Shown piece after piece: positions 36,701-48,990 of a stretch of DNA of 64,000 nt. The notes under the pieces were generated by a model. That model saw only the letters and a list, made by a program, of their open reading frames with translations, ran no database searches and was not told the origin of the DNA. How positions within the stretch are numbered: position 1 is the stretch's first letter; every line of letters begins with the position of its first letter. The DNA comes from Sarcocystis neurona. Lineage: Eukaryota > Apicomplexa > Conoidasida > Eucoccidiorida > Sarcocystidae. The position numbers and the translations under genes were made by a program. The stretch covers positions 1,756,849 to 1,820,848 of the forward strand of contig KL647310.1 in assembly GCA_000727475.1 (NCBI GenBank), written 5' to 3'.

Positions 36701-38747
36701 TATTCATTTTCGGGCTAACGCGCTGTGTTGTTGCTGTGGCTGCTGCAACTTGGCAGTAATAGCGCTGCTGCAGTTACTGCATGTATACTGCGGGTGTGCA
36801 GTGGTCTCATAGTTGGCGTTTCAGGCGCCGTCTTCACGTTCGCTGCTGCTACGGTAGTTCGTGGTGGGGTTGAGAACAGCAGGAGCTGCTGCTGTGGGCA
36901 GAAAAAGACGAAGGTGCTAAAATGAGGCTCCCCCCAGTGCGGTGGGTGGCTCGTTCGCAGGAAACCTACTGCTGTTGCTGTGTGCTGTCTTGCTGCAGGA
37001 AAAGGGTGTACTGCTGCGGCGCGCTGCTGGTGCCGCTGCCTTCTTGTATAGACCTACCTGGCAAGCTACTGGTGTGGTGTGCGTGCTGCCGGCACTCCTG
37101 CTGTGTGGTGTTTGCCGCAGTGAAGAGAGTACATTTCTCTTCAAACTGCAGCTCCACTATGTGTGTGTGTGTGTGTTGCAGCAGCCCTACACTAAGCAAC
37201 AACAGCAATGTAGTGCCGGCCTCCCAACGGGAGAGCAGCAGCACAGCAGAGAGGGGCAGCAGAGCTACAATCCAGCAGCACAGCAGCAACGGCCGCAGCA
37301 GTCGCCGGAGCAGCTGCAGCAGCAACACCACCACTTCGCGACCCAGCAGCAGCGTCCATAGCGCCACAGCAGGACGCGCACCAGCAAGAAGTAATCCGCA
37401 ACACACGCAGCGGCAGAATAGCGGTACAGCTTGTCGTGTGCTCTCGTACTTTCTGGTTGCTGTGGCAGTTTGCTTCACACGTGTGCTTCAGGGCTGCAAA
37501 GGCAGACGACCGACAGCTTTCTTCTCCGCCAAAGTGCGAGAAGTGTGGCATACTGCTCATTACACACCACGGAGGGGCACGAGGAGGGGCTGCCTTCCGT
37601 CTGTAGACAACGCGAAGAGCTGTCGAATAACATTTCTTCCCTCGTTTGTTTATTCCTGTCTTTGAAACCAAGGCCCCTGTGGAACAACTCTTCGCTTCTT
37701 CCTGGAGAAAAATAGACACGGAACTCTCTATAAAGAGAGCCAGCACTGAAGCAAAGTCCGAACCCGCCAGTGCAAACGACCGAGCCTTTTCTTTCTCGGA
37801 CGCCTCCTGCACAAAATTGACGGTGTGCATGTGCTTGTGTACGTACACATGCGCATTACGAATGTAGACGCTTCCTTTTTCTTCTGCGTGTGTGATCGGC
37901 AGGACTTTTCTTTTTCCAGCAAGACAAGCAAATAAATCTTCCACTGAACAGGACAGCTACTAATAATCACCCTCCTAGTGCAAACGAGTAAATCTACATT
38001 TTCCCTCTAAATTCAATAATTAGCAATGCGTACGGCCACGTTTTGCTTGCGACCTCTCTTTTTACGGACATATTGAACTCGACAGGCTTCCGTAATGGAC
38101 ACATATCTACTTGCTAAACAGCATACCGTTCCGGGTCTGAGAGAACTGTCTCTCTCTTCCTCTACGCGTTTAAATTTGCGAACTTTCGTATGAACCAGAT
38201 ACTTGTTCCCTAATCGGTCCGCTTGTTCTTGTCGAAGAGAACTATATTCTCACTAAAGGCGCATCCTTGCTCCGCAAGCCATACACCTCTCGCTCAAAAG
38301 TTCTGCACCCGTTAAGGTGGATCTCTTCCCCTGACTGAAGTACCTGCCGAAGAAAAAACCTTCCCCTCGTCAGAAACAGGGAGACCATCATTTCGACGAC
38401 GATACCGTGGAACGAAGCTGCAGCATTCTTCGGCGACAAGCAGCCGCCAACCTACAAACGTGCGTAGACGTAGTAGATATTCGTGTACGTACACACCCAC
38501 CTACGCGAATACTCTACAACTTTCTATTATTTGTATTTCTCAGCTCCTGCCTTACGCTACATGCAAATGTTAGACTCCTCTTCACTGCTCCGGCCCCCCC
38601 TGCGGCCTCTTCAGTGCCGCTGCGGATGCTCCTGCTTCTCTCTACGCCAAGGAGGTTTTTCCTGCCGAATCTAAACCACGTTGCACACACGAACATGAGC
38701 GTATAATACGCTGGTACACGTATACCCATATAGATATCAAGACACGC

Positions 38748-38778
<31 letters not shown>

Positions 38779-39915
38779 TAGGTAAGCGAGTGCACCCACA
38801 TATATATCAAGACATGCAAATATATGTATACACGCATGTGGACTGGTCCCTCCATCGACCAACGTATATATATATATATATGTATGTATAGAAGTGTGCA
38901 CCTACGCGTATATATGCACATCTGCATATAATTATAGGTATATATATGTCTATCTGTCTCTCTCTACATATATGAATGTTTATACATGACTGCGTGCAAC
39001 TGTATAGAGAGAGTCACAGATAGCTTCGTGCTGCATACCACTTTCCCGCACTGCGGTGCCTTGGTGCTGCGTTGCCTTCCTGTTGCGTTGCATGCGCGGT
39101 GTGCTTGGGCTGCTTGCTGCTGTTGGTCTGCTTTCGCTTCTTGCTTGCGCCGCGCTCTGTGTTGAGGCTCACTCCGGAGGACTGCTGTTGCAGTGGTACG
39201 TGAGGCGCCTGCTGCTGTCCACAGCAAGCTGCTTGTGTGCCCTGCCTGCCCTGCCCGGTGGAGAGGAGGACGGACTGCAGCAGCTGCTGCAGCCGCCTGC
39301 ACGGGCCACACACACAGCAGCCGCCCCCTGCAACAGCACCAGCCATTTGAGCAGCAGCAGCTGCGCCAGCGCCGGCGGAGGAACAGGCAGCAGTGGAAGA
39401 CGTTGCTGAACATAGGAGCTCCGCCGCGGCAGCCCTCTGCAGCACGAACAGGCCGGGTGGGTGAAAAACTGCAGCAAGGAAAATCACCGGGGAATTATGC
39501 AAGTTCAAGCGGAAGGGCAACCACAAGCAATGCAGTCGAAGGGGGTCGACTGTGCATTCGCAGCTTCTGTCTTTCATTTTGCGTGTGTGTGGACAACTTC
39601 TTCCGTCACTTTTGCTGTCTGCTTTTCAACACAGCAACGGCAGAAGGTTGACTGCAGTGCCCCCAACAGCTTGTGCAACACCGACAGCAGGAGAACCAAC
39701 AACACATGTGGAGCAGAACGACGGCTGTAACTGGGACAGCAAGCGCCGGAGGTCCTCCTCCTCCTCCTCGTGGAGCAGCAGGTTGAGCGTCACGGCAGGA
39801 AGAAAGGCTAAAACCGTCTGGTGTTCGCGTGTTACTGCAGAGGACGGACCAGTCTCTTCAGAACTGCAGCAGGTACACGAAGTGTTAACAACCGCAACAG
39901 AGGACTACCTACAAA
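36701..39915. other. CAG-rich segment upstream of the 39.9-48.5 kb gene
   Basis: Triplet tracts reappear (37190-37350, 39200-39410) together with (TA)n microsatellites near 38750-38880. Many short open frames exist on both strands, none with convincing splice context or conserved motif. It may contain a promoter or untranslated exons of the downstream gene. Confidence 0.4.
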
Positions 39916-42900
39916 ATGCAACAGCTGCAGGAAGGGAAGCAGCTGGGGGGGTTGCAGCTGCAGGGGCAGGATGAGGAGGTCGAAGAGCCGCAGCAGCAGC
40001 CTTTTCTTCAGGTGCTACATACAGACGAGCAGCCCAGGCTGCAGCAGCCCTGGATGCTGAAGAAGCAGCGACTGTGGCAGCAGGAGCAGTCAGGACATAC
40101 TCAGCAGCAGGAACGGTACCAGCCGAGGCAGGGGACCCCGCAGCAGCAGCTGCAGCAGCAGGAGCAGCGGCAGCAGCAACTGCAGCACGACTACCAGCAG
40201 ATACGGCTGCAGCAGGAGCAGCAGCAGGAGCGGTATTACTACTACAACCACCAGCAGGGGAAGCAGCAGCAGCTGCACCAGCAGGAGGACGAAGACTTGT
40301 TTCGTCCGGCGGATCCGAGTCGCTTCTGCTGCGTGTGGCAGCGCTGCATGCGGTGTCTGCCCTTCGGTGATCCTACGTTGCTTGTGCAGGCCCTGATGCA
40401 GCAGCTTGACGTCGCAGTTGAAGAATCTTTGCAGCAGCTGGCTAAGCGTCTGCATGCAAAAATCCCAACGTTTCATTTACGTTTCCACGAGATGCTGCAG
40501 CATCCAGCCGTCAAGGCTGTGCGGCTTGAAGCCCCTCACAGACGGGACGTTCTTGTCTTTGCGGTAGGGAAACATCAAGCACCCGCGACAGCCACAGCAG
40601 CGACAACAGCAACAGTAGCTGTGGCGACAGCAGCAGCAGCAACAGCAGCAGCAGCAACGGCAGCAGTAGCAACAGCAACAGCAGTAGGAACGGCAGCAAC
40701 AGCAGTAGGAACAGCAGCAACAGCAGGAGGAACGGCAGCATTTGCAGGGGCAACAGCAGCAACAGCAGCAGTAGCAGCAACAGCAACAGCAGTAGGGAAA
40801 GCAGCAACTGCAGTAGGAACAGCAGCAGTAGGGACATCAACAGTAGCAACAGCAGCAGGAATGTTAAGGCAAGCAGAGTGGTCTTGCACGAGCAACAGCA
40901 AGAGCAGCAAGGAAGACACATGCGCCACTGCAGCACCACCAGCAGTCCAGCGGAAGTGGCAGCGGCGGCAGCAGCAGGAGGGCAGAGAGAGTTCAGCTGC
41001 AGCAGCGGCGCAAGGACAAGAGGACACTCCCTTCAGTTGCTGTGGGTTGGTAGTGCGGGAGCAGCGCAGCGAAGCGGCAGCAGTGTGACAGCAGCAGGGC
41101 AGGCGTACGTCACGGCCGCACTTGCACGAGCAGCAGGTAGAGCAGCACGAAAGGCCCGGTCGGCGACGGCAGCAGCTGGAAGGCTGAAACGACTGCAGTC
41201 GGAGGGGCGGCAGCAGCAGAAGTAGCGTGAAGACCCGTAGCAGCGAGCAAACTGCAGAGAGACAACAGCAGGACAGCTGTAACGAGCAGCAGCAAGAGTA
41301 GGCCGCAGCCACAGCGTTAGCAACGAGAGCAGCAGCACCAGGGCGACAGAGAGACGAGCAACAGAAGCAGCAGCACCACGCCGGCAGCGACTGCAGGAGA
41401 TGGAGCTGCACGCACGGCCGCAGCAACAGTAGACGGGGAAGAAAGGACCGGGCGGCAGCAAGAGCAGCAGCACAGCCGCGCAGGAACGGGCCCGGTCCCA
41501 CGATGCGCAACAAGTCCAGGAGGCGTGCTGGCCTGCGAACCAACCGCAGGAACAGCAGCAGCAGACGGATGCGTGTGCCCTCCCACCATCACCTCTCAGC
41601 AAGGAGATCCGCAGGGGATCAGCAGCGGGAAAGCGCGAGAATAGGAGGAGCAGAAGTCATAGAAGCAGCCCCAGCAGCAGCCGTAGAGAGGAAGCTTGCC
41701 AGCACGAGGAATGAGAGGAGGCGCCCGCAGCAGCAAGATCGGAAGCAACCGTAGCAGGGAAAGGAGCGCAAGCAAAAGCAGCAGTAGTTGCAGCACCGGC
41801 AACAGCAACATACGAAGGTCGCCAGCAGGGAGAGAGCTTTGGCATCATGGTTGCTGTTCACACTACGCCGTCTCTTCGGTCACCGTCGCCTCGCTACTCC
41901 CCAGCCTCTGATGCCGTGTTGCTGCTGCTGTGTGGTCGTCGAGTTTTTCACTTCGGCAGCTGCTCCGCACTGCGTTCTGTGCTGCAGTTTGCCAGGGCTG
42001 CTTTGCAGATGGCGGCACGTCGTATGTTGGTGTTTGTGTCGCCGCTGCCGCGGACACTCCTTTCCTGCGACTCGTCTTCCCCGGCCGCTCGTGCTGGTGC
42101 GGCTGCTCGTTATACGCTGCTGCCGCTGCTGCGTGCACCTGTGCACTGCTGTTGTCGCTGTTGTCGGGAATGACGTGTGCTGCTGCCGTTGCTGTGCTGC
42201 AGTCACCGCTGTGCTGCTGACGGTCGGGCGATGTGCCGCCTTGCATCTGCCTCTTTATCTTGGACATGCTGCTGTCTCGCTGCTGCTGCTGTCTTGCTGC
42301 TGCTGCTGTCTTGCTGCTGCTGCTGTCTTGACACCGCTTTTGCTGCTGCTGCAGGTTTGGCTGGATCGTTTCCGCATACTCGCACCTCCTGCTGTCTGCA
42401 CGTGCGGCCACCAGGGCGATCTTTCTTCGCGTCTCTCCTCGGTCTGCTCTTCCTCCTCGTCGTCTGCAGCAGGGCCGGCAGCAGCAGAATCGGCAGCAGC
42501 AGAAGGGCAGAACGCAGCAACCGCGGGAGCTGCAGGAGAAGCAGCAGCAAAGGACGCGTGCAGTGGCTCAGGTGCAGCAGGTGGGTGTCTTGTCGAGCCA
42601 TGACAGCAGCAGCGGACGCAGCTTCTTCGCGTGCGTATGTGTATGTGTGCACAGAGCAGAAGCAGCCTGGACAACTCTCCCCTCTCCGCGGCTGCACCGC
42701 CGTGCGCGGCGATTCTTCCCTTCCTGTAGCTCAGAGAGTGGCACAGCTTTGAGTAGCAGCTGCGCTGCACTTCTCTCACTTCTTACGCCTGTATGTACAT
42801 ATGTCCAGGGACCTTTTCGCGCAGCGCGTTTCTTCTTCTTCAGTCTGTCTGTCTCCGTATCTGGAGGACCACCCCACACCGATAACGTGTTTGCCCGCGG

Positions 42901-45900
42901 GGAGAGACACGCATCCACGCCCACGCCGATGCAGGTGGTCTGTGCCTGCGCAGGACGACACATTTGTTCAGAAGCCGAAAGTTCGGGAGGAGTCTCAACT
43001 ATTCTCTATTCTGGTTTTATGTCTTGCCTCGAGGTTTCTTACTGATGTATACGTATGTGTATGTACGTAGATCGAACCGTATGCATGAAGCACACCCAAG
43101 TAATGTCTGTATGTATATACATATACATATATATATGTGTATATATACTCGTCGCGGTTCCTCATTGCCGTGAACCAACGTCTATTTCTACGTAGGTTCA
43201 GTAGTATACGTGCAGCAGACGCAATACGTGTAGGTGTGTACTCGAGTACGTCTGCACAAGCAACTGCATGCGCATGCACAGACACATAGATATCTTCTAC
43301 GAATGTACACGCATGCAGAGAGAGAAGGGCAGTGGTGCCGTGGGGTTGGGGGACGCCGTGCGAAGAAAATAATGTGGGGTGTCCCTGTGTGTGTCTCTGT
43401 CTGTATCTCTGTGTGTGTGTGTGTGTGCGTCTATATATATGTGTACGTGTATGTGTGTCTACGTATGTATGTATGAGTGCGAACGTGCGTGCGTGTGCGT
43501 ATATATATATATATATATATATATGTGTATGTGTGTGCGTGTATATATATATATGTATATCTACATATGTGTGTGTGTGTGTATCGACAGGAGCAGAGAG
43601 AGGAGCCTACGCTGCGCAGCCGCTGCGTGAGGCGTACAGCAGCCGCGTGGCGTCTCTGCAGACGAAGCAGCAGGAATTACAGCAGCAGCAGCAGCTGCAG
43701 GCGAGCCTAGAGGCACGCACTGGCGAGGTGAGAGCGGGTGACAAGGAGAGTAGCGTGGGCAGGTAGGGTGAAGGCCGGGCGTGTCTGACGACGGCTGCTG
43801 CAGACGGGCAGCACCTGCGCGCGCCAAGCTGGCTCTGCACGTGAAGGCTGCTGCTGTCTTCTGCTGCTGCTTCCTCCGCTGTTTTGTGGCTGTCCTCCTT
43901 TCTTCTGCTGCTCTGTCTTCCTCTCGCCTGCTGCTGCGTCTTCCTTTCTTCGTATACTTCCCCCACAACAACGGACGTGTTAATACTAGTGTGTGGGAAC
44001 TTCTAGAATCCACTCTTTCTCTGTCTTTCGGTGTGTATGCGTGTCTATTCCTCTATCTATCCATCTATCTATATATATGAATATATGTGTGTTCCTCTCT
44101 CCGTGTATATGTATGCGTCTAGGTGGGTGGGCATGCAGCTGCTTATCACCGGTGCTCTGCAGATGGCGGGTCCCCGCTGCTGTGCCTCGGAGGTGCACGG
44201 GATCCGCGAAGCCCAGGAGACAACGCGTAGTATGAGTGTACGCCTGCGCGGCTCTCCTGTGTAGTAACGTAGAACTATAAATACGCGTACATTTGTATGG
44301 ACGTGTAGGGAGACGTATATATTTCCGCATATGGTTGTCGACAGGCCGGATCAACCTGCACACGTGCGTCTGTAGCAGCAGCTGCCGGCCAGACGCGGGC
44401 GGTAAAACTGCCGACCCGAGCAGGCAGAGAGAAGAGGAAGAGAGGGAAAGTAGTACACACATCTGGCTGCCTCGCCAGACACACTCATGTGCAGGTCTCC
44501 CACATATACACACACACGCGACGGGATTCGAAGACATCCGCCGCGGCTTCCACATATCAACAGAACGGGAATTCCGGGCGCGCGCAGGTGGTGTATCTGC
44601 CCCCCTGCATCGGGGCCACTGGGGCCGCAGATTTTACCGAACAGCTGCCTGACCGCCTTTCCTCGTGCTGCAGGGGCCTCTGTGTCTCTCTGCAGGCGTC
44701 TGCGTATCTCTGCGTATGTGCCTGCACGTCTGTAGCTCTGTTCAGGTACATCACTTGCAGATCGCGTGTCGCTCTCTATGTATGTGTGTTATATGTAGAC
44801 GTGTGTATTATCGGTCCAGTTGTATGGGGATGCCCGTCACACAGAGAGGGACAGCCGTATTATGATCGACGGAGAGGGGGCTACTGCTGGAAACCCCCCC
44901 GCCTCATGTGTGTGTATCTGCGTGCATGTAGACACTTGTCTGTGTTTCTCTCGGCTCGCTTTTCTGTATATGTGTCGAAGCGTATATACGCGAGTCTGTG
45001 TGTGTATGTATGTGTGTGTATGTATGTGTGTGTATGTATGGGTGTGTATGTGTGGGTGTGTATGTGTGGGTGTGTATGTATGTATGCATGTATGTATGTA
45101 CGTATATCGGTGTGTGTGTGTGTGTGTGTGTGTGCCTCCTTCTGTTCATATATATGTAGAAGTATACACAGATGAGGGTATGTCTGTGTGTGTGTCTGGT
45201 TGCGTATATGTAACAGTTACAACCATATATATATATATGTATGTGTGTGTGCAGCTTGACATGTGACTGCCGGGTGATATCCCTTGCAGCCTTGGCTGTG
45301 CAGCTGGAAGCAGGCATTGGGCAAAAGGTGAGACCAAATGCGGGGGGGGGGGTGTTTTTGCGGCTCGTCTCGTTGCCGTTCGTATGCCGTTTGCTTATTG
45401 CCTATGCTGTTGCTGCTGTGGCTGTGGCTGCTGCTGCTGCTGTTGCTGCAGTTGCTGCAGCAACTTATCGACCGCCACCGCGAAATAGTGAAGCTTTCCA
45501 CTCGGCTCCGGTGTCGTGCGGCTACCGCTGCTCTACGAAGTAGAACGTCGGAGCACCAGTGCGCGGAGAGGGAAGAGCAGCAGCAGCGGAAGGGAGGAAC
45601 GCAGCAGCCGCAGCGGCGTGCAACCGCGTCTGCAACAAAGTGGGACGGCTTTCCCGAGCTCGAAGCCGCAGAGATGCGGCGATCCTCTGCTCTCTCAGCC
45701 GTCAAAGAAATTCGCCGCCGCTGTTATCGACTCGTAAGCTGCAGCACAGCAGCACTACCCATCTCAGCAAAACAGTAACAGCAGCGGCAGGTCCTACGCC
45801 AGCATAAGCAGCTGCTGCAGCAGCAGCAGCCAGGCCCACGACAACAGCTAGAGTAACCACCGCGACACGGATAGGTGCAGCAGCAGCAGTAGCTAGCCTT

Positions 45901-48451
45901 GCAGCGAGGATAACGGCAGGAGCAACAGTACCCACAACAGCGGCAACCACTGCAGCAACAGCAGCAGTAACACCAGCAGGGGTCGCTGCAGCAGCAGCGG
46001 TAACCACCGCAGCAGCAGCACCAGTAAGAGCAGCAGGGGTTGCAGCAGCAGCGGTATCCAGCGCAGCAGCAGCAGTAACAGCAGCAGGGGTCGTTGCACA
46101 GCAGCGGTAACCAGCGCAGCAGCAGCAGTAACAGCAACAGGGGTCGTTGCACAGCAGCGGTAACCAGCGCAGCAGCAGCAGTAGCAGCAACAGGGGTCGT
46201 TGCACAGCAGCAGCGGTGACCACCGCAGCAGCAGCAAGTACAGCAGAGGCGGTAATACTAGCAACACGAGCGGCAATCACAGCAGTAGCGAACTGCAAGT
46301 CGTAGAGCAGCAGCTGTCTTCACTGGCGGATTGCCAACGTGGCTGTCCGCTATGTATGAACATCTCTTCTCTGTTTTCTCCGCAGCAGCGGCAGCAACAC
46401 GTTGTTTTGCACTTGTAAGACCTGCGTCCGATGTTTCCGCTGCTGCTGTAGCTCCTGCGCTAAGCTACGCTTGCTTCTCTGACCTGCTGCTGCTGCTGCT
46501 GCTATCTGTGTACTGTTCGGGTTGCCCCCAGGCTTCTCTGGCTTCGCGTGTCACCGGCTGCGCACTGCTGAGTGGCGAGACTTCTTCTTCGCTGCTGTTA
46601 GCCCCTCCAGATGAGCAGCAGCAACAGTCTTCTCATGCTGCAGCGGCTGCTGATGCCGTTCCTGCTGCCACGGCCGCCTCTTTCCTTGCTGCGCCGGTTC
46701 CTGGTGCTGCTGCTGCGTCTGCACGTCCTGGTCTTCTTCCTGCTACTCCTGCTACAGAGCCTGCTACTGAAGTAGCGAGGAGAGGGAAAAAGGTCAGCAG
46801 AGGAATGGCTGCAGGCAGGCACTTGGGTGGCAGCAGTAGCAACGACTCGTCTCCTGCAGGTCGCTTTGCTCGAGATGTGAGCAGCACGGCTTCGAAGCTC
46901 AAACCGACGCAGCAGCAGCAGCAGGTACTCTGCGGATTAGCCACGAGCAGCACCAGCAGAGATTTGCAGCAGCAGCTGCCAGCGTCCTCCGCGCAGCATC
47001 GCTTCCAGCCATTTTCCCTGTACCTGCGGACGAATGCCGACTACTACGGACCTGCTGAGGCTGCCGCAGCAGAAGCTTCTGCGACAGGAGCAGAAGAACC
47101 TTTTGCAGCAGGCAGGGAAGTGACTGGAGCAGGAGGAGCAGAAGATGCTACTGCAGCAGCAAGAGCACACTATCCAGCCGCAGCAACAGAGGACTTGCAG
47201 AGCCGGACACTGCGGCGGCAGAAACGGTGGCCCGCAGGCGGCGCTGCTTCATCTGCAGGAGTTGCGCGAACGGCGGGTTCCGCACCAGAAGCAGCCGCAG
47301 CAGCGAGAGCAGCTGAAGTTGACGAGGCTGCGTCATTTCTTGCAGACACGGGACTGTTGTCGGCGAGACGCATGCAGGCAGGAGGAAAAACAGCCACACA
47401 CGGGCTCGAGCAGCAGGTCATATCCGCTCATTCAGGCAGCTCTGCAGCCCCCCCACCATACGGGGGAGAATCAGCAACAGCCTGTGCGGAAGCCAGCAGC
47501 AGTACAACCTCGCTCCGAAAGCCAAGGAAGCTGCAGCAGCAGCACCCGTGGCAGCCGCTGCAGCAGCAGGAGTCGACGCAGCAGCAGCTGCAGGCATCCC
47601 AGCAGCATCAATCGCGCAGGCAATGGCAGCCGCCGTCCTGGCACGAGGAAGAGGAGCAGCAGCACGCAGAGGTGAGTCCGGCCAACAGCGAAGAGGAGAG
47701 AAGAGTATCACGGGAGCTGCGATTGAGCAGCAGCGGAGCAGCGATGCGAGGTAGCATGTCACCTATTCGTACCGGAGCAGCAGCGTCGAACTGCACGCCT
47801 CAGCACTACGGAGAACAGCCTCAGTCTCCCACAGCGTCGGATGCGCCAGGAAGAGCAGCAGCAGGAAACGAAAGAGGAGGAAAAGCAGCAGCATCGACAG
47901 CTGGAAGAGGCGCGGAGTGGAGCGCAGCAGGTGAAAAAGTTGCGTCACGGTTTTTGCAAGCAGCAGCACCAGAGAAAGTGAGTCTGACGCCAGTAGCGAC
48001 GGGAAAGCGGCAGACGAAGGCTCTCGGGTCGCCAGCGGCGGGCGATGGAGTGCTGCAGCAGCAGCAGGACAGCAGGACCAGAAGAACGAGACGCAGAAGC
48101 AGCAGCAGCGGCAGCGAGTCGCAGCCGTCTGCTGCTTCTCCCAGCAGAACAGGGGAGAACAGCAGAGGAGCCGCCGCAGGCAGATCCGCTCTGATACGCG
48201 ATACTGTAGGCTCGCGTTATTGCTGGCAAAGCAGCAGCACGCACACGCCTGCTGCTGCTGGCGCTGGTCCTGCTGGTGGCTCTGCTGTAGCTGCAGCAGC
48301 AGCAGCATCTGGCGGCGACACGCAGGCGAGCCCGGGCCGTCGCAGCAGCGCAGCAGCAGACCGCCACAGCAGCAGCAGCGAGGAAAGGAATGGACCGGGA
48401 AATGAGTCCGACTTCCTCTCTGTCGAAGCGGCAAGCGAAGAGGAAATATAA
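39916..48451 (+). CDS. Unrecognised multi-exon protein with Gln-rich, coiled-coil and Ser/Ala-rich regions
   Basis: The start is placed at AAAATG (39916), the first ATG after an in-frame stop. Exons I can support by phase and splice sites: 39916-40563 (Gln-rich, then a helical segment QALMQQLDVAVEESLQQLA), 42355-42580 (VWLDRFRILAPPAVCTC), 43591-43727 (coiled-coil VASLQTKQQELQQQQQ), 45461-45733 (helical QQLIDRHREIVKLSTRL) and 46532-48451 (639 residues, very Ser/Ala/Gln-rich, ending FLSVEAASEEEI). Small exons between 43728 and 45460 are unresolved; candidates lie at 44139-44233, about 44589-44660 and 45290-45327. The central coiled coils recall Nup54-type helical bundles, but I cannot confirm this and leave it unnamed. 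The last exon may contain further introns. The whole span could also hold two genes. Confidence 0.5.
40585..40880. repeat. Degenerate CAG/ACA triplet array
   Basis: About 300 bases of GCAACAGCAGCAGTAG-like triplets follow a candidate donor at 40564. The array is stop-free in the frame of exon 1, where it reads as Ala/Thr/Val, so an unspliced longer exon (to 41088) is an alternative. TAG and GTA triplets in the other frames suggest decay from a purer CAG run. Confidence 0.7.
43383..43580. repeat. (TG)n and (TA)n microsatellite
   Basis: Alternating blocks of TGTG and TATA run up to the acceptor of the 43591 exon. Intronic. Confidence 0.85.
44998..45136. repeat. (TGTATGTG)n microsatellite
   Basis: The steps TGTGTATG and TGGGTGTA are repeated over about 140 bases, ending in a (TG)n run. 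It lies in an intron of the 39.9-48.5 kb gene. Confidence 0.85.
45966..46245. repeat. 53-bp minisatellite with CAG core, five copies
   Basis: The marker GGGGTYG recurs at 45979, 46036, 46087, 46140 and 46193, giving spacings of 57, 51, 53 and 53 bases. Each unit contains TGCACAGCAGCGGTAACCAG or a near copy. The period is not a multiple of three, consistent with its position in the intron 45734-46531. Confidence 0.85.
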
Positions 48452-48863
48452 ACAACTGAGGAAGGCGTGTTACCACTGCCGTTACATTTGTTACTACGTG
48501 CGCTGTTTTCTGATGACGTGGGGATCCTAGTGGTACTAAAATCAGCACTCTTCCCATTTACGCTCCTCCTGCTACGGCCAAAACTCCTGGTGTGTTTCTG
48601 CGTATACAGGTAGAGGCGTAGCTTGTGGTGTATTTCTAGGGACACAGAAACACACATATATACATGTATACGTTAGTGTCGACATTCTAGATGTTGTTCT
48701 GTACACGCCGATAGACGCGCATATATATACGCTAATTGCAACACGCCTGGTATTTCTCAATGTGGCTACCTATGTAGATGTACGCACATATATATATATA
48801 TATATGTGGATGTGCCAGTGTCAAAAGTCCTGACATATTTCCATATATGCAGATGTACGCATA

Positions 48864-48899
<36 letters not shown>

Positions 48900-48962
48900 C
48901 ATATGCGTGCCTATATGTAGTGACATACCTGATGCTGCTAGAGGCAACGTCTGACAGGCACA

Positions 48963-48990
48963 CTAGTATTAGCATCACTTCTAATACTAG
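48963..48990. other. Perfect inverted repeat: 10-bp stem, 8-nt loop
   Basis: CTAGTATTAG and its exact reverse complement CTAATACTAG are separated by CATCACTT. It is about 510 bases downstream of the stop codon at 48451, with no T-run after it. Confidence 0.8.

Noticed and set aside
37192..37944. Minus-strand open frame of 250 codons
   Set aside because: Its second half is the complement of CAG repeats and its first half has no motif; no splice-supported partners.
40585..46245. Interspaced CAG blocks as a possible CRISPR-like array
   Set aside because: The units are tandem, of variable length and without unique spacers; the sequence is eukaryotic, with introns and triplet repeats.
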